DNA of 64,000 nt from Aggregatibacter actinomycetemcomitans (GTDB taxonomy: Bacteria > Pseudomonadota > Gammaproteobacteria > Enterobacterales > Pasteurellaceae): contig NZ_NRDF01000002.1 in the NCBI RefSeq assembly GCF_003130205.1, positions 46,328-110,327 of the forward strand, read 5' to 3'. A program made the position numbers and the translations under genes. This document shows positions 30,422-41,183 of the stretch, piece by piece (within the stretch, counting starts at the first letter, position 1; every line of letters begins with the position of its first letter). The notes beneath the pieces were generated by a model. The model saw only the letters and a list, made by a program, of their open reading frames with translations. It was not told where the DNA came from and did no database searches.

Positions 30422-32383
30422 ATGAGTTTAAAAATATTATTAAATCAGCCGCAATACGATCCGATTCGTGATAAAAAAGCCGAACGCAATTTATTTGCCC
30501 GCCGCGCTTTGGTGTCATTTATCGGCGTGTTGGTATTGTCGGTGGTGTTAATTTTAAACTTGTATGATTTGCAGGTGGTCAATTATGACGGCTATCAAAC
30601 CCGTTCCAACGGTAATCGCATAAAACTGCTGCCGTTGCCGCCGACACGCGGGCTGATTTATGATCGCAACGGCAAACTGCTGGCGGAAAATCTGACTTTT
30701 TTCGGGCTGTATATCGTGCCGGAAAAGGTGGAAAATTTAGACCGCACTTTTGCGGAGCTGAGAGTGTTGGTAGGCTTAACCGATGAGGATATTGCGAATT
30801 TTAACAAGGAACGACGCCGCGCTTCCCGTTATATGCCGATTATGCTGAAACGAAATTTAACGGAAGAGCAAATTGCCCGTTTTGCGGTGAATCAATACAA
30901 TTTCCCGAGTTTGGATGTGAAACCCTATTTTAAGCGCCACTATTTATACGGTGAACCGCTGACCCATGTTTTGGGCTATGTGTCAAAAATTAACGATCGT
31001 GATGTGGAACGCTTGAAAAAAGAGGAAAAATACGCCAATTATTCCGGCACGCACGATTGGGGCAAACTCGGCATTGAGCGCTATTATGAAGATGCTTTAC
31101 ACGGCACCACGGGCTTTGAAGAAGTAGAAGTGAACAGTCGCGGTAAAGTGATCCGCAAATTGCGCGCACAACCCGCCATTGCCGGCAAAAGCATTCACTT
31201 GACTATTGACTTAAATTTACAGCTTTACGTTACGGATTTATTGGCGGGACACAAAGGCGCCGTGGTGGTGATGGATCCGAAAGACAACAGCATTTTAGCC
31301 ATGGTTTCCGTACCGAGTTATGACAATAATCTTTTTGTGGATGGCATTTCCGGGGCGGATTACCGTCGCTTGCTCAATGACTCAAATCGCCCGCTTTATA
31401 GCCGCGTGACCCAAGGTGCCTATCCGCCGGCATCAACCGTGAAACCGTTCATCGCCGTTTCCGCATTGCAGGAAAATGTGATTACGCCGAACATGACCAT
31501 TTATGATCCCGGCTATTGGATGTTGCCAAACAGTACCAAGCGTTTTCGTGACTGGCGTAAAGGCGGGCACGGCATGATCAATTTAAACAAGGCCATTACC
31601 GAATCCTCCGATACGTATTTTTATCAAACTGCTTATAACCTCGGCATAGATCGCCTGTCCGATTGGATGAAACGCTTTGGTTTCGGTGTGCCGACAGGGA
31701 TTGATATTCAGGAGGAAACCAGTGCTAATATGCCAACCCGTGAATGGAAGCAAAAACGCTATAAAAAAGCCTGGGTGCAAGGTGATACGATTTCTGTGGG
31801 CATCGGGCAAGGTTACTGGACGGCGACACCATTACAGCTGGCAAAAGCCACCAGCATTTTAGTAAATAACGGCAAGGTAAACACACCGCACTTAATGAAG
31901 AGCGTGGAAGGTTCGGTAGTGGAATCTTATAAAGATCCACTGTTGTACGAAGATATTACCGAACCGAAACAGTATTTCTGGGATGAGGCGAAACGCGGTA
32001 TGTACAACGTAGTGAATGGTGCCGGTGGAACAGGGCGTAAAGCCTTTATCGGCACGCCTTATCGTGTTGCCGGTAAATCCGGTACGGCACAGGTGTTCAG
32101 TTTGAAAGAAAATCAAACTTATAACGCCGGCAGCTTGAAAAAAGAATTGCACGATCACGCGTGGTTTACCGCTTTCGCACCTTATGATAACCCGCAAATC
32201 GTAGTGTCGATGATTTTGGAAAATGCCGGCGGCGGTTCCAGTAATGCAGCGCCGATCGTCAGAAAAATTATGGATTATTATTTTAAACAAAATACCCCGC
32301 AAGCCGTGATGTCGCCATTCGACGAGCCCGAATCGCCGGAAGCGGAACCTGCAACAGGAGACGAGCCGAATGAAAATGAATGA
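30422..32383 (+). CDS. mrdA: penicillin-binding protein 2, elongasome transpeptidase
   Basis: PBP2 (653 residues) cross-links peptidoglycan during lateral wall growth. It has one N-terminal membrane helix (about residues 30-50), a pedestal domain to about 260 and a C-terminal transpeptidase domain. The active serine is in [10 protein letters not shown] near residue 337, SSD in ITESSDTYF near 393, and KSG in [11 protein letters not shown] near 552. It overlaps mrdB by 14 bases, coupling it to its partner glycosyltransferase. Confidence 0.97.
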   Translation: MSLKILLNQPQYDPIRDKKAERNLFARRALVSFIGVLVLSVVLILNLYDLQVVNYDGYQTRSNGNRIKLLPLPPTRGLIYDRNGKLLAENLTFFGLYIVPEKVENLDRTFAELRVLVGLTDEDIANFNKERRRASRYMPIMLKRNLTEEQIARFAVNQYNFPSLDVKPYFKRHYLYGEPLTHVLGYVSKINDRDVERLKKEEKYANYSGTHDWGKLGIERYYEDALHGTTGFEEVEVNSRGKVIRKLRAQPAIAGKSIHLTIDLNLQLYVTDLLAGHKGAVVVMDPKDNSILAMVSVPSYDNNLFVDGISGADYRRLLNDSNRPLYSRVTQGAYPPASTVKPFIAVSALQENVITPNMTIYDPGYWMLPNSTKRFRDWRKGGHGMINLNKAITESSDTYFYQTAYNLGIDRLSDWMKRFGFGVPTGIDIQEETSANMPTREWKQKRYKKAWVQGDTISVGIGQGYWTATPLQLAKATSILVNNGKVNTPHLMKSVEGSVVESYKDPLLYEDITEPKQYFWDEAKRGMYNVVNGAGGTGRKAFIGTPYRVAGKSGTAQVFSLKENQTYNAGSLKKELHDHAWFTAFAPYDNPQIVVSMILENAGGGSSNAAPIVRKIMDYYFKQNTPQAVMSPFDEPESPEAEPATGDEPNENE

Positions 32384-33491
32384 TCGTAATATTTGGCTCG
32401 AACTGTGGCGACGTTTGCATATCGATTTGTGGCTGTTTATTGGTCTGGTGGTGGTTACCGGCTATGGCATGTTGGTTTTATATAGCGCTTCCGGTGCTAA
32501 TGAAGCCATGTTTCGCAGTCGTATTGTTCAGGTAGCGCTCGGGTTTGCCGTAATGTTGGTCATGGCGCAGTTTCCGCCAAAATTTTATCAGCGCATTGCG
32601 CCGTATTTATTTGGATTTGGCATCGTATTGCTTATTTTGGTGGATCTTATCGGCGCAACCAGTAAAGGGGCACAGCGTTGGCTGGATTTGGGCGTGGTGC
32701 GTTTTCAGCCGTCCGAGATCGTAAAACTGGCAGTGCCGCTGATGGTGGCGGTGTATTTGGGCAATCGCCCGCAACCCATTAAGTTAAAAGAAACGTTTAT
32801 CGCGCTGATCATCATTATCGTGCCGACTTTACTCGTGGCGATTCAGCCCGATTTGGGCACCTCAATTTTGGTTAGCGGTTCCGGCTTGTTTGTGGTATTT
32901 TTAGCCGGCATGAGCTGGTGGCTCATTTTAATTGCCGTGGTTGCGCTTGCGGGATTTATTCCGATTATGTGGTTCTATTTAATGCACGACTATCAACGTG
33001 CCCGTGTGTTGACTTTATTTGATCCGGAAAAAGATTTATTGGGCGCAGGCTACCATATTTGGCAATCCAAAATTGCTATCGGTTCTGGTGGGTTATGGGG
33101 GAAAGGCTGGTTGCAGGGAACGCAATCCCAGCTGGAGTTTTTACCCGAGCCGCACACGGATTTCATTTTCGCCGTGTTGAGTGAAGAATATGGCATGATT
33201 GGCTTTTTGATTTTATTAGCCATTTATTTATTTATTGTTGCGCGCGGTTTAATGATTGGCGTTAATGCGCAAAGCGCTTTCGGGCGTATTTTAGTGGGGG
33301 CATTAACGTTAATTTTCTTCGTTTATGTCTTTGTTAACATCGGCATGGTGAGCGGTATTTTGCCTGTTGTGGGCGTGCCTTTACCATTGGTGAGTTATGG
33401 CGGCACATCCTATGTGGCGATTATGGCGGGCTTCGGTTTGATCATGTCAATTCATACTCACAAAGAACACTTTCTGAAAGGAACTAATTAA
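32370..33491 (+). CDS. mrdB: RodA peptidoglycan glycosyltransferase
   Basis: This 373-residue SEDS-family protein has about ten membrane helices. [34 protein letters not shown] and [20 protein letters not shown] are conserved SEDS segments, and [17 protein letters not shown] and [10 protein letters not shown] mark the C-terminal half. RodA polymerises lipid II together with PBP2 in the elongasome. The 14-base overlap with mrdA predicts coupled translation. Confidence 0.97.
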   Translation: MKMNDRNIWLELWRRLHIDLWLFIGLVVVTGYGMLVLYSASGANEAMFRSRIVQVALGFAVMLVMAQFPPKFYQRIAPYLFGFGIVLLILVDLIGATSKGAQRWLDLGVVRFQPSEIVKLAVPLMVAVYLGNRPQPIKLKETFIALIIIIVPTLLVAIQPDLGTSILVSGSGLFVVFLAGMSWWLILIAVVALAGFIPIMWFYLMHDYQRARVLTLFDPEKDLLGAGYHIWQSKIAIGSGGLWGKGWLQGTQSQLEFLPEPHTDFIFAVLSEEYGMIGFLILLAIYLFIVARGLMIGVNAQSAFGRILVGALTLIFFVYVFVNIGMVSGILPVVGVPLPLVSYGGTSYVAIMAGFGLIMSIHTHKEHFLKGTN

Positions 33492-33539
33492 TTTTTCAGT
33501 TTTCTTAATTGTGAGCTTTACAGAGAGGGAGAAAACTCA

Positions 33540-34397
33540 ATGAATCTAAAGCAAACTGTAAAATATATGATGATTTTGTTTTCATTTTGCACCGCACTTT
33601 CCGTGCAAGCCGAAACAAAAAAATTATATGGCATTCAAGGACCATCGTTGACATACCGTCCGATGTCCGATAAAGCGCAGACTTATAATGTAAAAGGGGA
33701 AACTTACACCACAAAGCCTCACCAAACGGCAAAAAATTATTCCAAACAGGGGATTGCCAGCTATTACCATCATAAATTTAACGGTCGGAAAACCTCTAAC
33801 GGCGATATTTACGATTCCACTTTATATACGGCGGCACATAAAACCTTGCCTTTGAATTCCTACGCAGTGGTCACCAATATGTATAATCAACGCAAAGTCA
33901 TTGTACATATCAACGACCGCGGGCCCTTTGCTAAAGATCGTATTATTGATTTGTCCCACGCGGCGGCAAAAGAAATCGGTATTGTAAATTACGGTATGGG
34001 ATTGGTTAAGGTAGAAGCGTTGCATGTGGACGCCAAAGGTGAGCTTTCCGGCGCAGGCATCTCCACATTGGCGAAAGCGAGTAGAACGGAAGAAGGGCTA
34101 AAACGCCTGGCGGATAATGAAACCGTCTCCACGCCGGTACCGCGAAAAAGTCGTAAAGCGGCAAGTGCGGAACGCTATGAAATTAAAATGGTCAATGTCG
34201 CCAGCAAGAAAAACGCCGAGCAGATCATTCAGGATTTAGCGTTAAATAATGTGAAAACGGAAATTGCCGCACATGGTAAAAAATACCATATCCATTTGGG
34301 ACCATTTAATTCAAAACAGGAAATCAACGAATTGAAAACACAATTAAGACGGTTAAATCATTCCGAACCGTTGATTGTGTATTCTTATAATCAATAA
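33540..34397 (+). CDS. rlpA: septal ring lytic transglycosylase RlpA family protein
   Basis: This 285-residue exported protein has a signal peptide ending near VQA-ETKK (residue 24). The double-psi beta-barrel domain (about 75-165) contains GIASYYHHKFNGRKTSNGD and VIVHINDRGPFAKDRIID. A SPOR domain at about 212-285 binds denuded glycan. No good lipobox is visible: the Cys at residue 19 is preceded by FSF, so it may be soluble in the periplasm and not lipid-anchored. It lies between mrdB and dacA, as in Haemophilus. Confidence 0.93.
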   Translation: MNLKQTVKYMMILFSFCTALSVQAETKKLYGIQGPSLTYRPMSDKAQTYNVKGETYTTKPHQTAKNYSKQGIASYYHHKFNGRKTSNGDIYDSTLYTAAHKTLPLNSYAVVTNMYNQRKVIVHINDRGPFAKDRIIDLSHAAAKEIGIVNYGMGLVKVEALHVDAKGELSGAGISTLAKASRTEEGLKRLADNETVSTPVPRKSRKAASAERYEIKMVNVASKKNAEQIIQDLALNNVKTEIAAHGKKYHIHLGPFNSKQEINELKTQLRRLNHSEPLIVYSYNQ

Positions 34398-34427
34398 CAA
34401 GTACATAATTTTAGGATATTTAACATT

Positions 34428-35618
34428 ATGTTTAATAAAGCAGTAAAAAACAGCAAGATTGCCATCGTTGCAGGTGCATTGGCGATGTCGCTCGGCGCCA
34501 TGGCGGCGGAAGACATACAATTTAACATCGCCATGCCGGAAATTAATGCTCAAACCTACGTCTTAATGGATTACAACTCCGGTGCTGTGTTGGCGTCCCT
34601 TAACCTGGATCAGCGCCAATATCCGGCATCATTGACCAAAATGATGACCAGCTATGTGGTCGGGCAGGCAATTAAGCAGAGCAAAATCCATAATACAGAT
34701 ATGGTCACCATCGGCGAAAGCTCCTGGGGGCATAAATTCCCCGGTTCTTCCAAAATGTTCTTAAACTTAAATCAACAGGTTTCCGTTGCGGATTTACATC
34801 GCGGCATCATTATTGTTTCGGGTAATGACGCCTGTGTGGCAATGGCGGAACACGTTTCCGGCACGGTGATGAACTTCGTTGATACTATGAATAAATATGT
34901 GGAACAATTCGGTTTAAAAAACACCCATTTCACCACGGTTCACGGTTTAGATGAAGATAACCAATATTCTTCCGCCCGCGATATGGCGATTATCGGCGCG
35001 CGCATTATTCGTGATTTACCGGAAGAATATAAAATTTACGCCGAAAAAGATTTTACTTTTAACAAAATCAAACAACCTAATCGCAACGGCTTGTTATGGG
35101 ACAAAACCATTAACGTTGACGGCATGAAAACCGGTCACACGGATAAAGCGGGCTACAACCTAGTGGCTTCCGCCGTCAGCCCGAACAATATGCGTTTGAT
35201 TTCCGTCGTCATGGGCGTGCCGACTTATAAAGGTCGCGAGGTGGAAAGCAAAAAATTATTGCAATGGGGTTTTGCTAATTTTGAAACCTTCAAAACCTTT
35301 GATTCAGGCAAATCCATTTCCGAACAACGGGTGTATTACGGCGATGAAAGCAACATCCAATTAGGCGTGTTGCAAGATGCTTTCATCACCATTCCGAAAG
35401 GCAAAAGCGCCGAGCTCAAAGCCCGCTACGAGTTAGAGAAAAAATACCTCGAAGCTCCCCTTGCCAAAGGGCAAGTTGTAGGCAAAGTAGTGTATCAATT
35501 AGACGGCAAAGACATCGCCGGTGTGAACTTACAAGTGATGCAAGAAGTGAAAGAAGGCGGTATCTTCGGCAAAATCTGGGACTGGCTGGTGCTTACCATC
35601 AAAAGTTTATTTGACTAG
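34428..35618 (+). CDS. dacA: D-alanyl-D-alanine carboxypeptidase (PBP5)
   Basis: PBP5 (396 residues) trims the terminal D-Ala of peptidoglycan stem peptides. A signal peptide ends near SLGAMAA-ED (residue 27). The serine is in YPASLTKMMTS near residue 68, SGN in IVSGNDACVAM near 130, and KTG in DGMKTGHTDKAG near 233. A C-terminal beta domain leads to an amphipathic helix (IFGKIWDWLVLTIKSLF) that anchors the enzyme to the inner membrane. An uptake-signal hairpin follows. Confidence 0.97.
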   Translation: MFNKAVKNSKIAIVAGALAMSLGAMAAEDIQFNIAMPEINAQTYVLMDYNSGAVLASLNLDQRQYPASLTKMMTSYVVGQAIKQSKIHNTDMVTIGESSWGHKFPGSSKMFLNLNQQVSVADLHRGIIIVSGNDACVAMAEHVSGTVMNFVDTMNKYVEQFGLKNTHFTTVHGLDEDNQYSSARDMAIIGARIIRDLPEEYKIYAEKDFTFNKIKQPNRNGLLWDKTINVDGMKTGHTDKAGYNLVASAVSPNNMRLISVVMGVPTYKGREVESKKLLQWGFANFETFKTFDSGKSISEQRVYYGDESNIQLGVLQDAFITIPKGKSAELKARYELEKKYLEAPLAKGQVVGKVVYQLDGKDIAGVNLQVMQEVKEGGIFGKIWDWLVLTIKSLFD

Positions 35619-35644
35619 CCTTTAAAAAAACACACTCAACACTG

Positions 35645-35680
35645 ACCGCACTTTTTCATGAAAGTGCGGTTCACTTTTTT
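35645..35680 (+). terminator. uptake-signal hairpin terminator after dacA
   Basis: ACCGCACTTT / AAAGTGCGGT forms a perfect 10-base stem with a 6-base loop, followed by TCACTTTTTT. It is 26 bases after the dacA stop and just before ybeD, so it may only reduce read-through. Confidence 0.8.
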
Positions 35681-35691
35681 AGGAAAATGCA

Positions 35692-35991
35692 ATGACAGAT
35701 AAAAAAACCGTAAATTTAGCTGATATTCCACAACAAAAATTAAAGGATCTGTTGGAATTCCCGTGCGATTTCACCTTTAAAGTGGTGGGCGCCGCCCGTC
35801 CCGATTTAGTAGATGACGTGGTTCAGGTGGTGCATAAAACCATCAAAGGCGATTACAACCCGAGCATGAAAGAAAGCGGCAAAGGCACTTATCATTCCGT
35901 ATCCATTACAGTGCGCGCCGAGAATATCGAACAAATCGAAACGCTGTATAAAGAATTGGCGGAGATCGATGGTGTGCGGATGGTACTCTAA
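35692..35991 (+). CDS. ybeD: YbeD/DUF493 family protein
   Basis: This 99-residue protein is of the DUF493 family ([34 protein letters not shown]). The fold is ACT-like and its function is not known; the gene is commonly found between dacA and lipB. It is transcribed with lipB, 45 bases downstream, which begins after another uptake signal. Confidence 0.93.
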   Translation: MTDKKTVNLADIPQQKLKDLLEFPCDFTFKVVGAARPDLVDDVVQVVHKTIKGDYNPSMKESGKGTYHSVSITVRAENIEQIETLYKELAEIDGVRMVL

Positions 35992-36036
35992 CCATCAAAG
36001 TGCGGTCAGAAAAAACAACGTTTTTAGGAAATCATC

Positions 36037-36675
36037 ATGCAACCCGAATTAATTGTACGACAGCTCGGCATTCGTGATTATGAGGACGTTTGGCACGAGA
36101 TGCAGGCGTTTACCGATAATCGTACGGAACATACCCCCGATGAAATCTGGTTGGTGCAGCATACGTCGGTGTTCACCCAAGGTCAGGCGGGCAAGCCGGA
36201 ACATTTGTTACAACAAAGCGCGATTCCGGTGGTGCAGTCCGATCGTGGCGGGCAGATTACCTATCACGGTTTGGGGCAGCAAATTATGTATGTGCTGATT
36301 GATGTGAAGCGCCATGAGAATCTAAATGTGCGCCAATTAGTGACCGCACTTGAGCAATCGGTGGTGAAGACTTTGGCGGATTACGACATTGAAGGCTATG
36401 CGAAACCTGATGCACCGGGCGTTTATATTGACGGCAAAAAAATCTGCTCCCTCGGTTTGCGTATTCGCCACGGTCGTTCGTTCCATGGCTTGGCGTTTAA
36501 TATCAACATGGATTTAACTCCGTTTCATCAAATCAATCCTTGCGGTTATGCAGGCTTGGAAATGTGTCAGCTGGCAGATTTTATTCCCACGCAGGATGCC
36601 GATTGTGACAAGGTTTCCCCACAATTAGTTAAACATTTCGCCGCGCAATTGGGGTATAATGTAACAACTTGTTAA
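36037..36675 (+). CDS. lipB: octanoyl-[ACP]:protein N-octanoyltransferase
   Basis: LipB (212 residues) transfers octanoate from ACP to lipoyl domains. [19 protein letters not shown] near residue 70 is the acyl-binding signature. [11 protein letters not shown] near residue 138 includes the conserved lysine, and [13 protein letters not shown] near residue 169 holds the acyl-thioester cysteine. It pairs with lipA 63 bases downstream; acpP in this window encodes its carrier substrate. Confidence 0.96.
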   Translation: MQPELIVRQLGIRDYEDVWHEMQAFTDNRTEHTPDEIWLVQHTSVFTQGQAGKPEHLLQQSAIPVVQSDRGGQITYHGLGQQIMYVLIDVKRHENLNVRQLVTALEQSVVKTLADYDIEGYAKPDAPGVYIDGKKICSLGLRIRHGRSFHGLAFNINMDLTPFHQINPCGYAGLEMCQLADFIPTQDADCDKVSPQLVKHFAAQLGYNVTTC

Positions 36676-36738
36676 CATCAACAACCGTTTTTACGCACAT
36701 TACCTCTACAAATCTGCACATAAAATTAAGGAATATCA

Positions 36739-37701
36739 ATGGGAACACCTTTTAAAATGGAGCGCGGCGTTAAATATCGCGACGCCGCCAAAACCTCCAT
36801 TATTCCGGTGAAAAATATCGATCCTGAGCAAGAACTGCTCAAAAAACCGGAATGGATGAAAATTAAAATTCCGGCAAACGGCGCGCGCATTCAAAGCATC
36901 AAATCCGGTATGCGTCGCCATGGCTTGCATTCCGTCTGCGAAGAAGCCTCCTGCCCGAACCTGCACGAATGTTTCAACCACGGTACGGCAACCTTTATGA
37001 TTCTCGGCGCCATTTGTACGCGCCGTTGCCCGTTCTGCGACGTGGCGCACGGCAAACCGTTGGCACCAGATCCGGAAGAGCCGCGTAAATTAGCGGAAAC
37101 CATTCAGGATATGAAATTGCGTTATGTGGTGATTACCTCCGTTGACCGCGATGATTTACCGGATCGCGGCGCCGGGCATTTTGCCGACTGCGTTCGGGAA
37201 ATCCGCGCCCTGAATCCGAATATTAAAATTGAAATTTTAGTGCCGGATTTCCGTGGCCGCATTGAATTGGCGCTGGAGAAATTAAAAGACAATCCGCCGG
37301 ATGTGTTCAATCATAATCTGGAAAATGTGCCGCGCTTATACCGCGAAATCCGTCCGGGTGCCGATTATCAATGGTCGCTGCGCCTATTGAAGGAATTTAA
37401 AGCTATGTTCCCGCATATTCCGACCAAATCCGGACTTATGGTGGGATTAGGCGAAACCAATGACGAAATCTTGGAAGTGATGCAGGATCTGCGGGATCAT
37501 GGTGTGACGATGCTGACGCTGGGACAATATTTACAACCGAGTCGCCACCACCTTCCGGTTGCCCGTTACGTTCCGCCGACAGAATTCGATATGTTCCGCG
37601 ATAAAGCTCAAAACATGGGCTTTGAACACGCCGCCTGCGGTCCATTCGTCCGTTCTTCTTATCACGCCGATTTACAGGCAAGCGGCGGCTTGGTGAAATA
37701 A
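36739..37701 (+). CDS. lipA: lipoyl synthase
   Basis: LipA (320 residues) is a radical-SAM enzyme that inserts two sulfurs into octanoyl domains. [12 protein letters not shown] near residue 72 binds the auxiliary cluster, and CTRRCPFCD near residue 93 is the radical-SAM CxxxCxxC. The C-terminal RSSYHAD supplies the serine ligand of the auxiliary cluster. A AAGGAATATCA site precedes ATG 36739. Confidence 0.97.
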   Translation: MGTPFKMERGVKYRDAAKTSIIPVKNIDPEQELLKKPEWMKIKIPANGARIQSIKSGMRRHGLHSVCEEASCPNLHECFNHGTATFMILGAICTRRCPFCDVAHGKPLAPDPEEPRKLAETIQDMKLRYVVITSVDRDDLPDRGAGHFADCVREIRALNPNIKIEILVPDFRGRIELALEKLKDNPPDVFNHNLENVPRLYREIRPGADYQWSLRLLKEFKAMFPHIPTKSGLMVGLGETNDEILEVMQDLRDHGVTMLTLGQYLQPSRHHLPVARYVPPTEFDMFRDKAQNMGFEHAACGPFVRSSYHADLQASGGLVK

Positions 37702-37707
37702 TCGCAA

Positions 37708-37772
37708 AAAGTGCGGTGATTTTCACGAACGTTTTTTCTCTTGAAAAACGCTTGGAAAAACCACCGCACTTT
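37708..37772 (+). terminator. uptake-signal inverted pair after lipA
   Basis: AAAGTGCGGTG (37708-37718) and CACCGCACTTT (37762-37772) form an 11-base outer stem. An inner dyad (CGTTTTTTCT...GAAAAACG) lies between them. It is the first of two hairpins between the convergent lipA and cysS. Confidence 0.6.
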
Positions 37773-37799
37773 ATGATGAACCCCGTGTAGTGATAACAA

Positions 37800-37829
37800 A
37801 AAAGGAAAGTTATGATTAACTTTCCTTTT
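37800..37829. terminator. bidirectional terminator between lipA and cysS
   Basis: A perfect 13-base stem (AAAAGGAAAGTTA and its complement) with a 4-base loop and T-rich right flank lies 20 bases from the cysS stop. Confidence 0.88.
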
Positions 37830-37849
37830 GTTTTTTTGAATGGCTTGAA

Positions 37850-39229
37850 TTATTGTTTCCGCCAGGTGGTGCCGTTCGGACCGTCTTCCAATACGATGCC
37901 CATTTCCGTTAAGGCGTTGCGCGCGGCGTCGGCGACTGCCCAGTCTTTGGCGGCGCGGGCTTCGTTGCGTTGTTTGATAAGCGCTTCAATTTTCGCCACT
38001 TCATCTTCATTGGAACCGGCTTGTAGGAATTGCTCCGGATCCAGTTGAAGCAGACCGAGAATGGCGGCGAGTTCGCGTAAGCGTGCAGCCAAGCCGTTGG
38101 CTTTTGCCATGTCTTCGGTTTTCAGCTTGTTCAGTTCGCGCGCCATTTCAAATAGTACGGAAAGGGCGTTCGGCGTGTTGAAATCATCGTCCATGGCTTC
38201 ACGGAAGGTGTCTACAAAATTTTCACCGCCAAAAGCCACCGCACTTTTATCTGTGCCGCGTAATGCGGTGTAGAGCCGTTCCAATGCGCCGTGCGCGAGG
38301 TTAAGGTTTTCTTCGCTGTAATTTAATTGGCTGCGGTAGTGGGCGGTCAGTAAGAAATAGCGCACGCTTTCCGCGTCGTAGTGGCTTAATACATCGCGAA
38401 TGGTGAAGAAATTGCCGAGGGATTTTGACATTTTTTCTTTATCCACCATGATCATGCCGGAATGTAGCCAGTAGTTCACATATTGATTGCCGTGGGCGCA
38501 GCAGGATTGGGCGATTTCGTTTTCGTGGTGCGGGAACATGAGGTCGGAGCCGCCGCCGTGAATGTCAAAATGCTCGCCTAATTGTTTACCATTCATGGCG
38601 GAGCATTCGATGTGCCAGCCCGGGCGACCTTTGCCCCAAGGCGAATCCCAGCTCGGTTCGTTCGGTTTGGACATTTTCCATAACACGAAATCCATCGGAT
38701 TTTTCTTGATTTCGTTAATTTCAATGCGCGCGCCTGCTTGTAATTGTTCCAAGTCCTGACGGGACAATTTGCCGTAACCTTTGAAGCTTTCCACATCAAA
38801 CATCACATCGCCGTTATCCGCCACATAGGCGTGTCTGCGTTGGATTAATTTCTGTACAATGTCAATGATTTCAGGAATATGGTGGGTGGCGCGCGGTTCA
38901 AAATCCGGACGCAAAATGTTCAGGGCGTCAAAATCTTTGTACATTTCCACCACTATGCGATCTACCAACTGATCACAGGTTTCTTTGTTTTCCAGCGCGC
39001 GTTTAATGATTTTGTCGTCCACATCGGTAATGTTTCGCACATAGGTTAAATCGTAGCCTAAATAACGCAAATAACGGGCGATTACATCGAAGCAAACGAA
39101 CGTACGCCCGTGTCCGATGTGACACAGATCGTACACGGTCACGCCGCACACATACATTCCGATTTTGCCGGCGTGAATCGGTTTAAAAATTTCTTTTTCG
39201 CGGGTTAGGGTATTGAAAAGTTTTAACAT
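37850..39229 (-). CDS. cysS: cysteinyl-tRNA synthetase
   Basis: CysRS (459 residues from the ATG ending at 39229) charges tRNA-Cys. I use this start because [13 protein letters not shown] is the family N-terminus; the frame extends 10 codons upstream without homology. HIGH is present in [10 protein letters not shown] (near residue 37) and KMSKS in [13 protein letters not shown] (near 266). Zinc ligands include the Cys of [15 protein letters not shown] and of HIECSAM. An uptake signal lies just upstream. Confidence 0.97.
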   Translation of the reverse strand: MLKLFNTLTREKEIFKPIHAGKIGMYVCGVTVYDLCHIGHGRTFVCFDVIARYLRYLGYDLTYVRNITDVDDKIIKRALENKETCDQLVDRIVVEMYKDFDALNILRPDFEPRATHHIPEIIDIVQKLIQRRHAYVADNGDVMFDVESFKGYGKLSRQDLEQLQAGARIEINEIKKNPMDFVLWKMSKPNEPSWDSPWGKGRPGWHIECSAMNGKQLGEHFDIHGGGSDLMFPHHENEIAQSCCAHGNQYVNYWLHSGMIMVDKEKMSKSLGNFFTIRDVLSHYDAESVRYFLLTAHYRSQLNYSEENLNLAHGALERLYTALRGTDKSAVAFGGENFVDTFREAMDDDFNTPNALSVLFEMARELNKLKTEDMAKANGLAARLRELAAILGLLQLDPEQFLQAGSNEDEVAKIEALIKQRNEARAAKDWAVADAARNALTEMGIVLEDGPNGTTWRKQ

Positions 39230-39328
39230 ATTAGGATCCAAATCTTTTTGAAAACGCACCGCACTTTATGGCGATTTGGGGCGGATTATGAAATAATGAC
39301 GCTCTTTAATTCGTAGAGGAAAAGCACA

Positions 39329-39841
39329 ATGATTACACTCCATACAAATTTCGGCGATATTAAAATTGCCTTAAATCACGAGAAAGCACCGGTAACGGCG
39401 GAAAACTTCTTAACTTATTGTAAAAACGGTTTTTATGATAACACAATTTTCCACCGCGTGATTGACGGTTTTATGATTCAGGGCGGCGGCATGGAAAGTG
39501 GTATGCGCGAAAAAGCCACCAACGCGCCGATTAAAAACGAAGCCAATAACCGTTTAAGTAACAAACGCGGCACCATCGCCATGGCGCGCACCTCTGACCC
39601 GCATTCCGCAACGGCGCAATTCTTCATTAATGTTGCCGATAACAACTTCCTGGATTACCGCGCAAAAGAATTACACGGGCGCGAAGTGGTGCAAGAATGG
39701 GGCTATGCGGTATTCGGCGAAGTGGTTGAAGGCATGGATGTGGTGGATAAAATTAAAGGCGTTAAAACCGGTAATAAAGGTTTCCATCAAGATGTGCCGA
39801 ATGAGGATGTGGTGATTACTTCGGTTACTGTGGACAAGTAA
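39329..39841 (+). CDS. ppiB: cytoplasmic peptidyl-prolyl cis-trans isomerase B
   Basis: This is a 170-residue cyclophilin with no signal peptide, hence the cytoplasmic PpiB type. [13 protein letters not shown] near residue 42 carries the catalytic Arg, and [19 protein letters not shown] near residue 85 the substrate-binding loop. A GAGGAAAAG site precedes ATG 39329. It is divergent from cysS, as in many gamma-proteobacteria. Confidence 0.96.
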   Translation: MITLHTNFGDIKIALNHEKAPVTAENFLTYCKNGFYDNTIFHRVIDGFMIQGGGMESGMREKATNAPIKNEANNRLSNKRGTIAMARTSDPHSATAQFFINVADNNFLDYRAKELHGREVVQEWGYAVFGEVVEGMDVVDKIKGVKTGNKGFHQDVPNEDVVITSVTVDK

Positions 39842-39849
39842 TCTTTCAC

Positions 39850-39879
39850 AATAACCGCCTAAATAATTGGGCGGTTATT
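39850..39879 (+). terminator. hairpin after ppiB
   Basis: A 10-base perfect stem (AATAACCGCC / GGCGGTTATT) with a 10-base loop starts 9 bases after the stop. The T-tract is weak. Confidence 0.6.
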
Positions 39880-39931
39880 GGTTCCTTAATGGATCGGTTT
39901 GTACTAAAATTAATTAAAATCGCGGGAGGTT

Positions 39932-40087
39932 ATGATGACACAGGAATATAAACAGTTTTTGCAACAAAAAGTGACAAAATCGGATGAAGATTTTAAAAAT
40001 AATCGTGTATGTGAGTCTGAACAAGTTTATCAGCGCGTGATTCAGGCAGCGGTAAAAGCTAAAGAAGGAATGAAGGACGTTGCATAA
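39932..40087 (+). CDS. small putative antitoxin of a type II pair
   Basis: This 51-residue frame (ATG 39932, or ATG 39935 one codon later) is preceded by GGGAGG. It is followed with an 8-base overlap by a RelE/ParE-like toxin gene. The product is charged and probably helical (KSDEDFKNNRVCESEQVYQR). I do not see a recognisable DNA-binding fold, so the antitoxin label comes from size and coupling, not from sequence similarity. Confidence 0.6.
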   Translation: MMTQEYKQFLQQKVTKSDEDFKNNRVCESEQVYQRVIQAAVKAKEGMKDVA

Positions 40088-40382
40088 AATTATTTATTCA
40101 GAAAACGCCGTTCAGGATTTTGAGCATATTGTATTTGATTTAACCGAATATGCCGGATTTAGCAGTGCCATAACTATTTTTGAAGATATTAAACAAGCGA
40201 TTGAAGTGCTTGCCTATATGCCACTGATGGGGGTTGCCGGTAGTGTTGAAGGAACCCGTGAAATTTATGTCAGAGGCTATCGAATTGTTTATCGTGTTTC
40301 TTCTACAGAAATCCAAATCAGCACCATCATTCATTGTAAAAGACTTTACCCGAATTTCTTTTCTAATCATGCCTTTTTTTGA
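40080..40382 (+). CDS. RelE/ParE-family toxin
   Basis: This 100-residue frame begins with TTG at 40080 inside the end of the antitoxin gene (MHKIIYSENAVQDFEHI). VRGYRIVYRVSSTEIQIST and the C-terminal IIHCKRLYP match the RelE/ParE fold: strand, turn and basic C-terminal strand. Members are ribosome-dependent RNases (RelE) or gyrase poisons (ParE); the sequence does not settle which. Its last 14 bases overlap the start of the tatD-type gene in another frame, so insertion close to that gene is likely. Confidence 0.75.
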   Translation: MHKIIYSENAVQDFEHIVFDLTEYAGFSSAITIFEDIKQAIEVLAYMPLMGVAGSVEGTREIYVRGYRIVYRVSSTEIQISTIIHCKRLYPNFFSNHAFF

Positions 40383-41157
40383 TACCCACACCCACCTTGA
40401 TTACCTGCAACAATTTAGCGGCGAGCCGTTGGCGCAGTTGGTGCATAACGCGCAGGCGGTGGGCGTGCAAAAAATCTTGATTGTTGCCGTGTTGCAGCGG
40501 GATTTCAAAACGATTGAAAAAATGACCGCACTTTATCCCGGGCAGCTGTACTACGGCTTGGGGTTGCATCCCTTGTATATCAAAGAACATCAAATCGGCG
40601 ATTTGGATTTGCTGGATCAGGCATTGGCAGCGCGTACGACAAGTTGCACGGCGGTGGCGGAAATCGGTTTGGAGCGCGCCGTGCCGGAGCTCTTAACGGA
40701 TGAATTATGGCGCAAACAATGTGATTTTTTGGAAGCGCAGTTGCATTTGGCGAAAACGCACGATTTGCCGGTGAATCTGCATTCCCGTAAATCTCACGAG
40801 CAGCTGTATTCCTTTTTAAGGCGTATCGCCGTGCCGAAATGCGGCGTGGTGCATGGTTTTGCGGGCAGTTACGATCAGGCGAAACGCTTTGTGGATTTAG
40901 GCTATAAAATCGGCGTGGGCGGCACCATTACTTATCAACGCGCCAATAAAACCCGTCAGACTATCGCTAAATTGCCTTTGGAGGCGTTGTTATTGGAGAC
41001 GGACTCACCGGACATGCCGGTGTTTGGTTTTCAAGGGCAGCCTAATCGTCCGGAACGCGTGGTGCAGGTGTTCAATGCCTTGTGTGAATTAAGAAGCGAA
41101 ACGCCGGCGCAAATCGCCGAGACCATTTGGCACAATAGCGTGGCGAAATTCGCCTGA
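40369..41157 (+). CDS. TatD-family hydrolase (YjjV type)
   Basis: This 262-residue protein from ATG 40369 starts MPFFDTHTHLDYLQQ with the TatD HxH metal site. VAEIGLERAV near residue 96, NLHSRKSHEQL near residue 135 and ETDSPDMPV near residue 211 are further metal or active-site segments. It is a second TatD member beside 7769-8551 and is closer to YjjV. A longer frame from 40234 runs through the toxin gene and is rejected. The start overlaps the toxin stop. Confidence 0.88.
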   Translation: MPFFDTHTHLDYLQQFSGEPLAQLVHNAQAVGVQKILIVAVLQRDFKTIEKMTALYPGQLYYGLGLHPLYIKEHQIGDLDLLDQALAARTTSCTAVAEIGLERAVPELLTDELWRKQCDFLEAQLHLAKTHDLPVNLHSRKSHEQLYSFLRRIAVPKCGVVHGFAGSYDQAKRFVDLGYKIGVGGTITYQRANKTRQTIAKLPLEALLLETDSPDMPVFGFQGQPNRPERVVQVFNALCELRSETPAQIAETIWHNSVAKFA

Positions 41158-41183
41158 AAAAAGCACCGTACTTTTGTGCGAAA

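Noticed and set aside
40234..40368. N-terminal extension of the second tatD gene
   Set aside because: The extension is the toxin gene read in another frame, and the TatD fold starts at MPFFDTHTH (40369).
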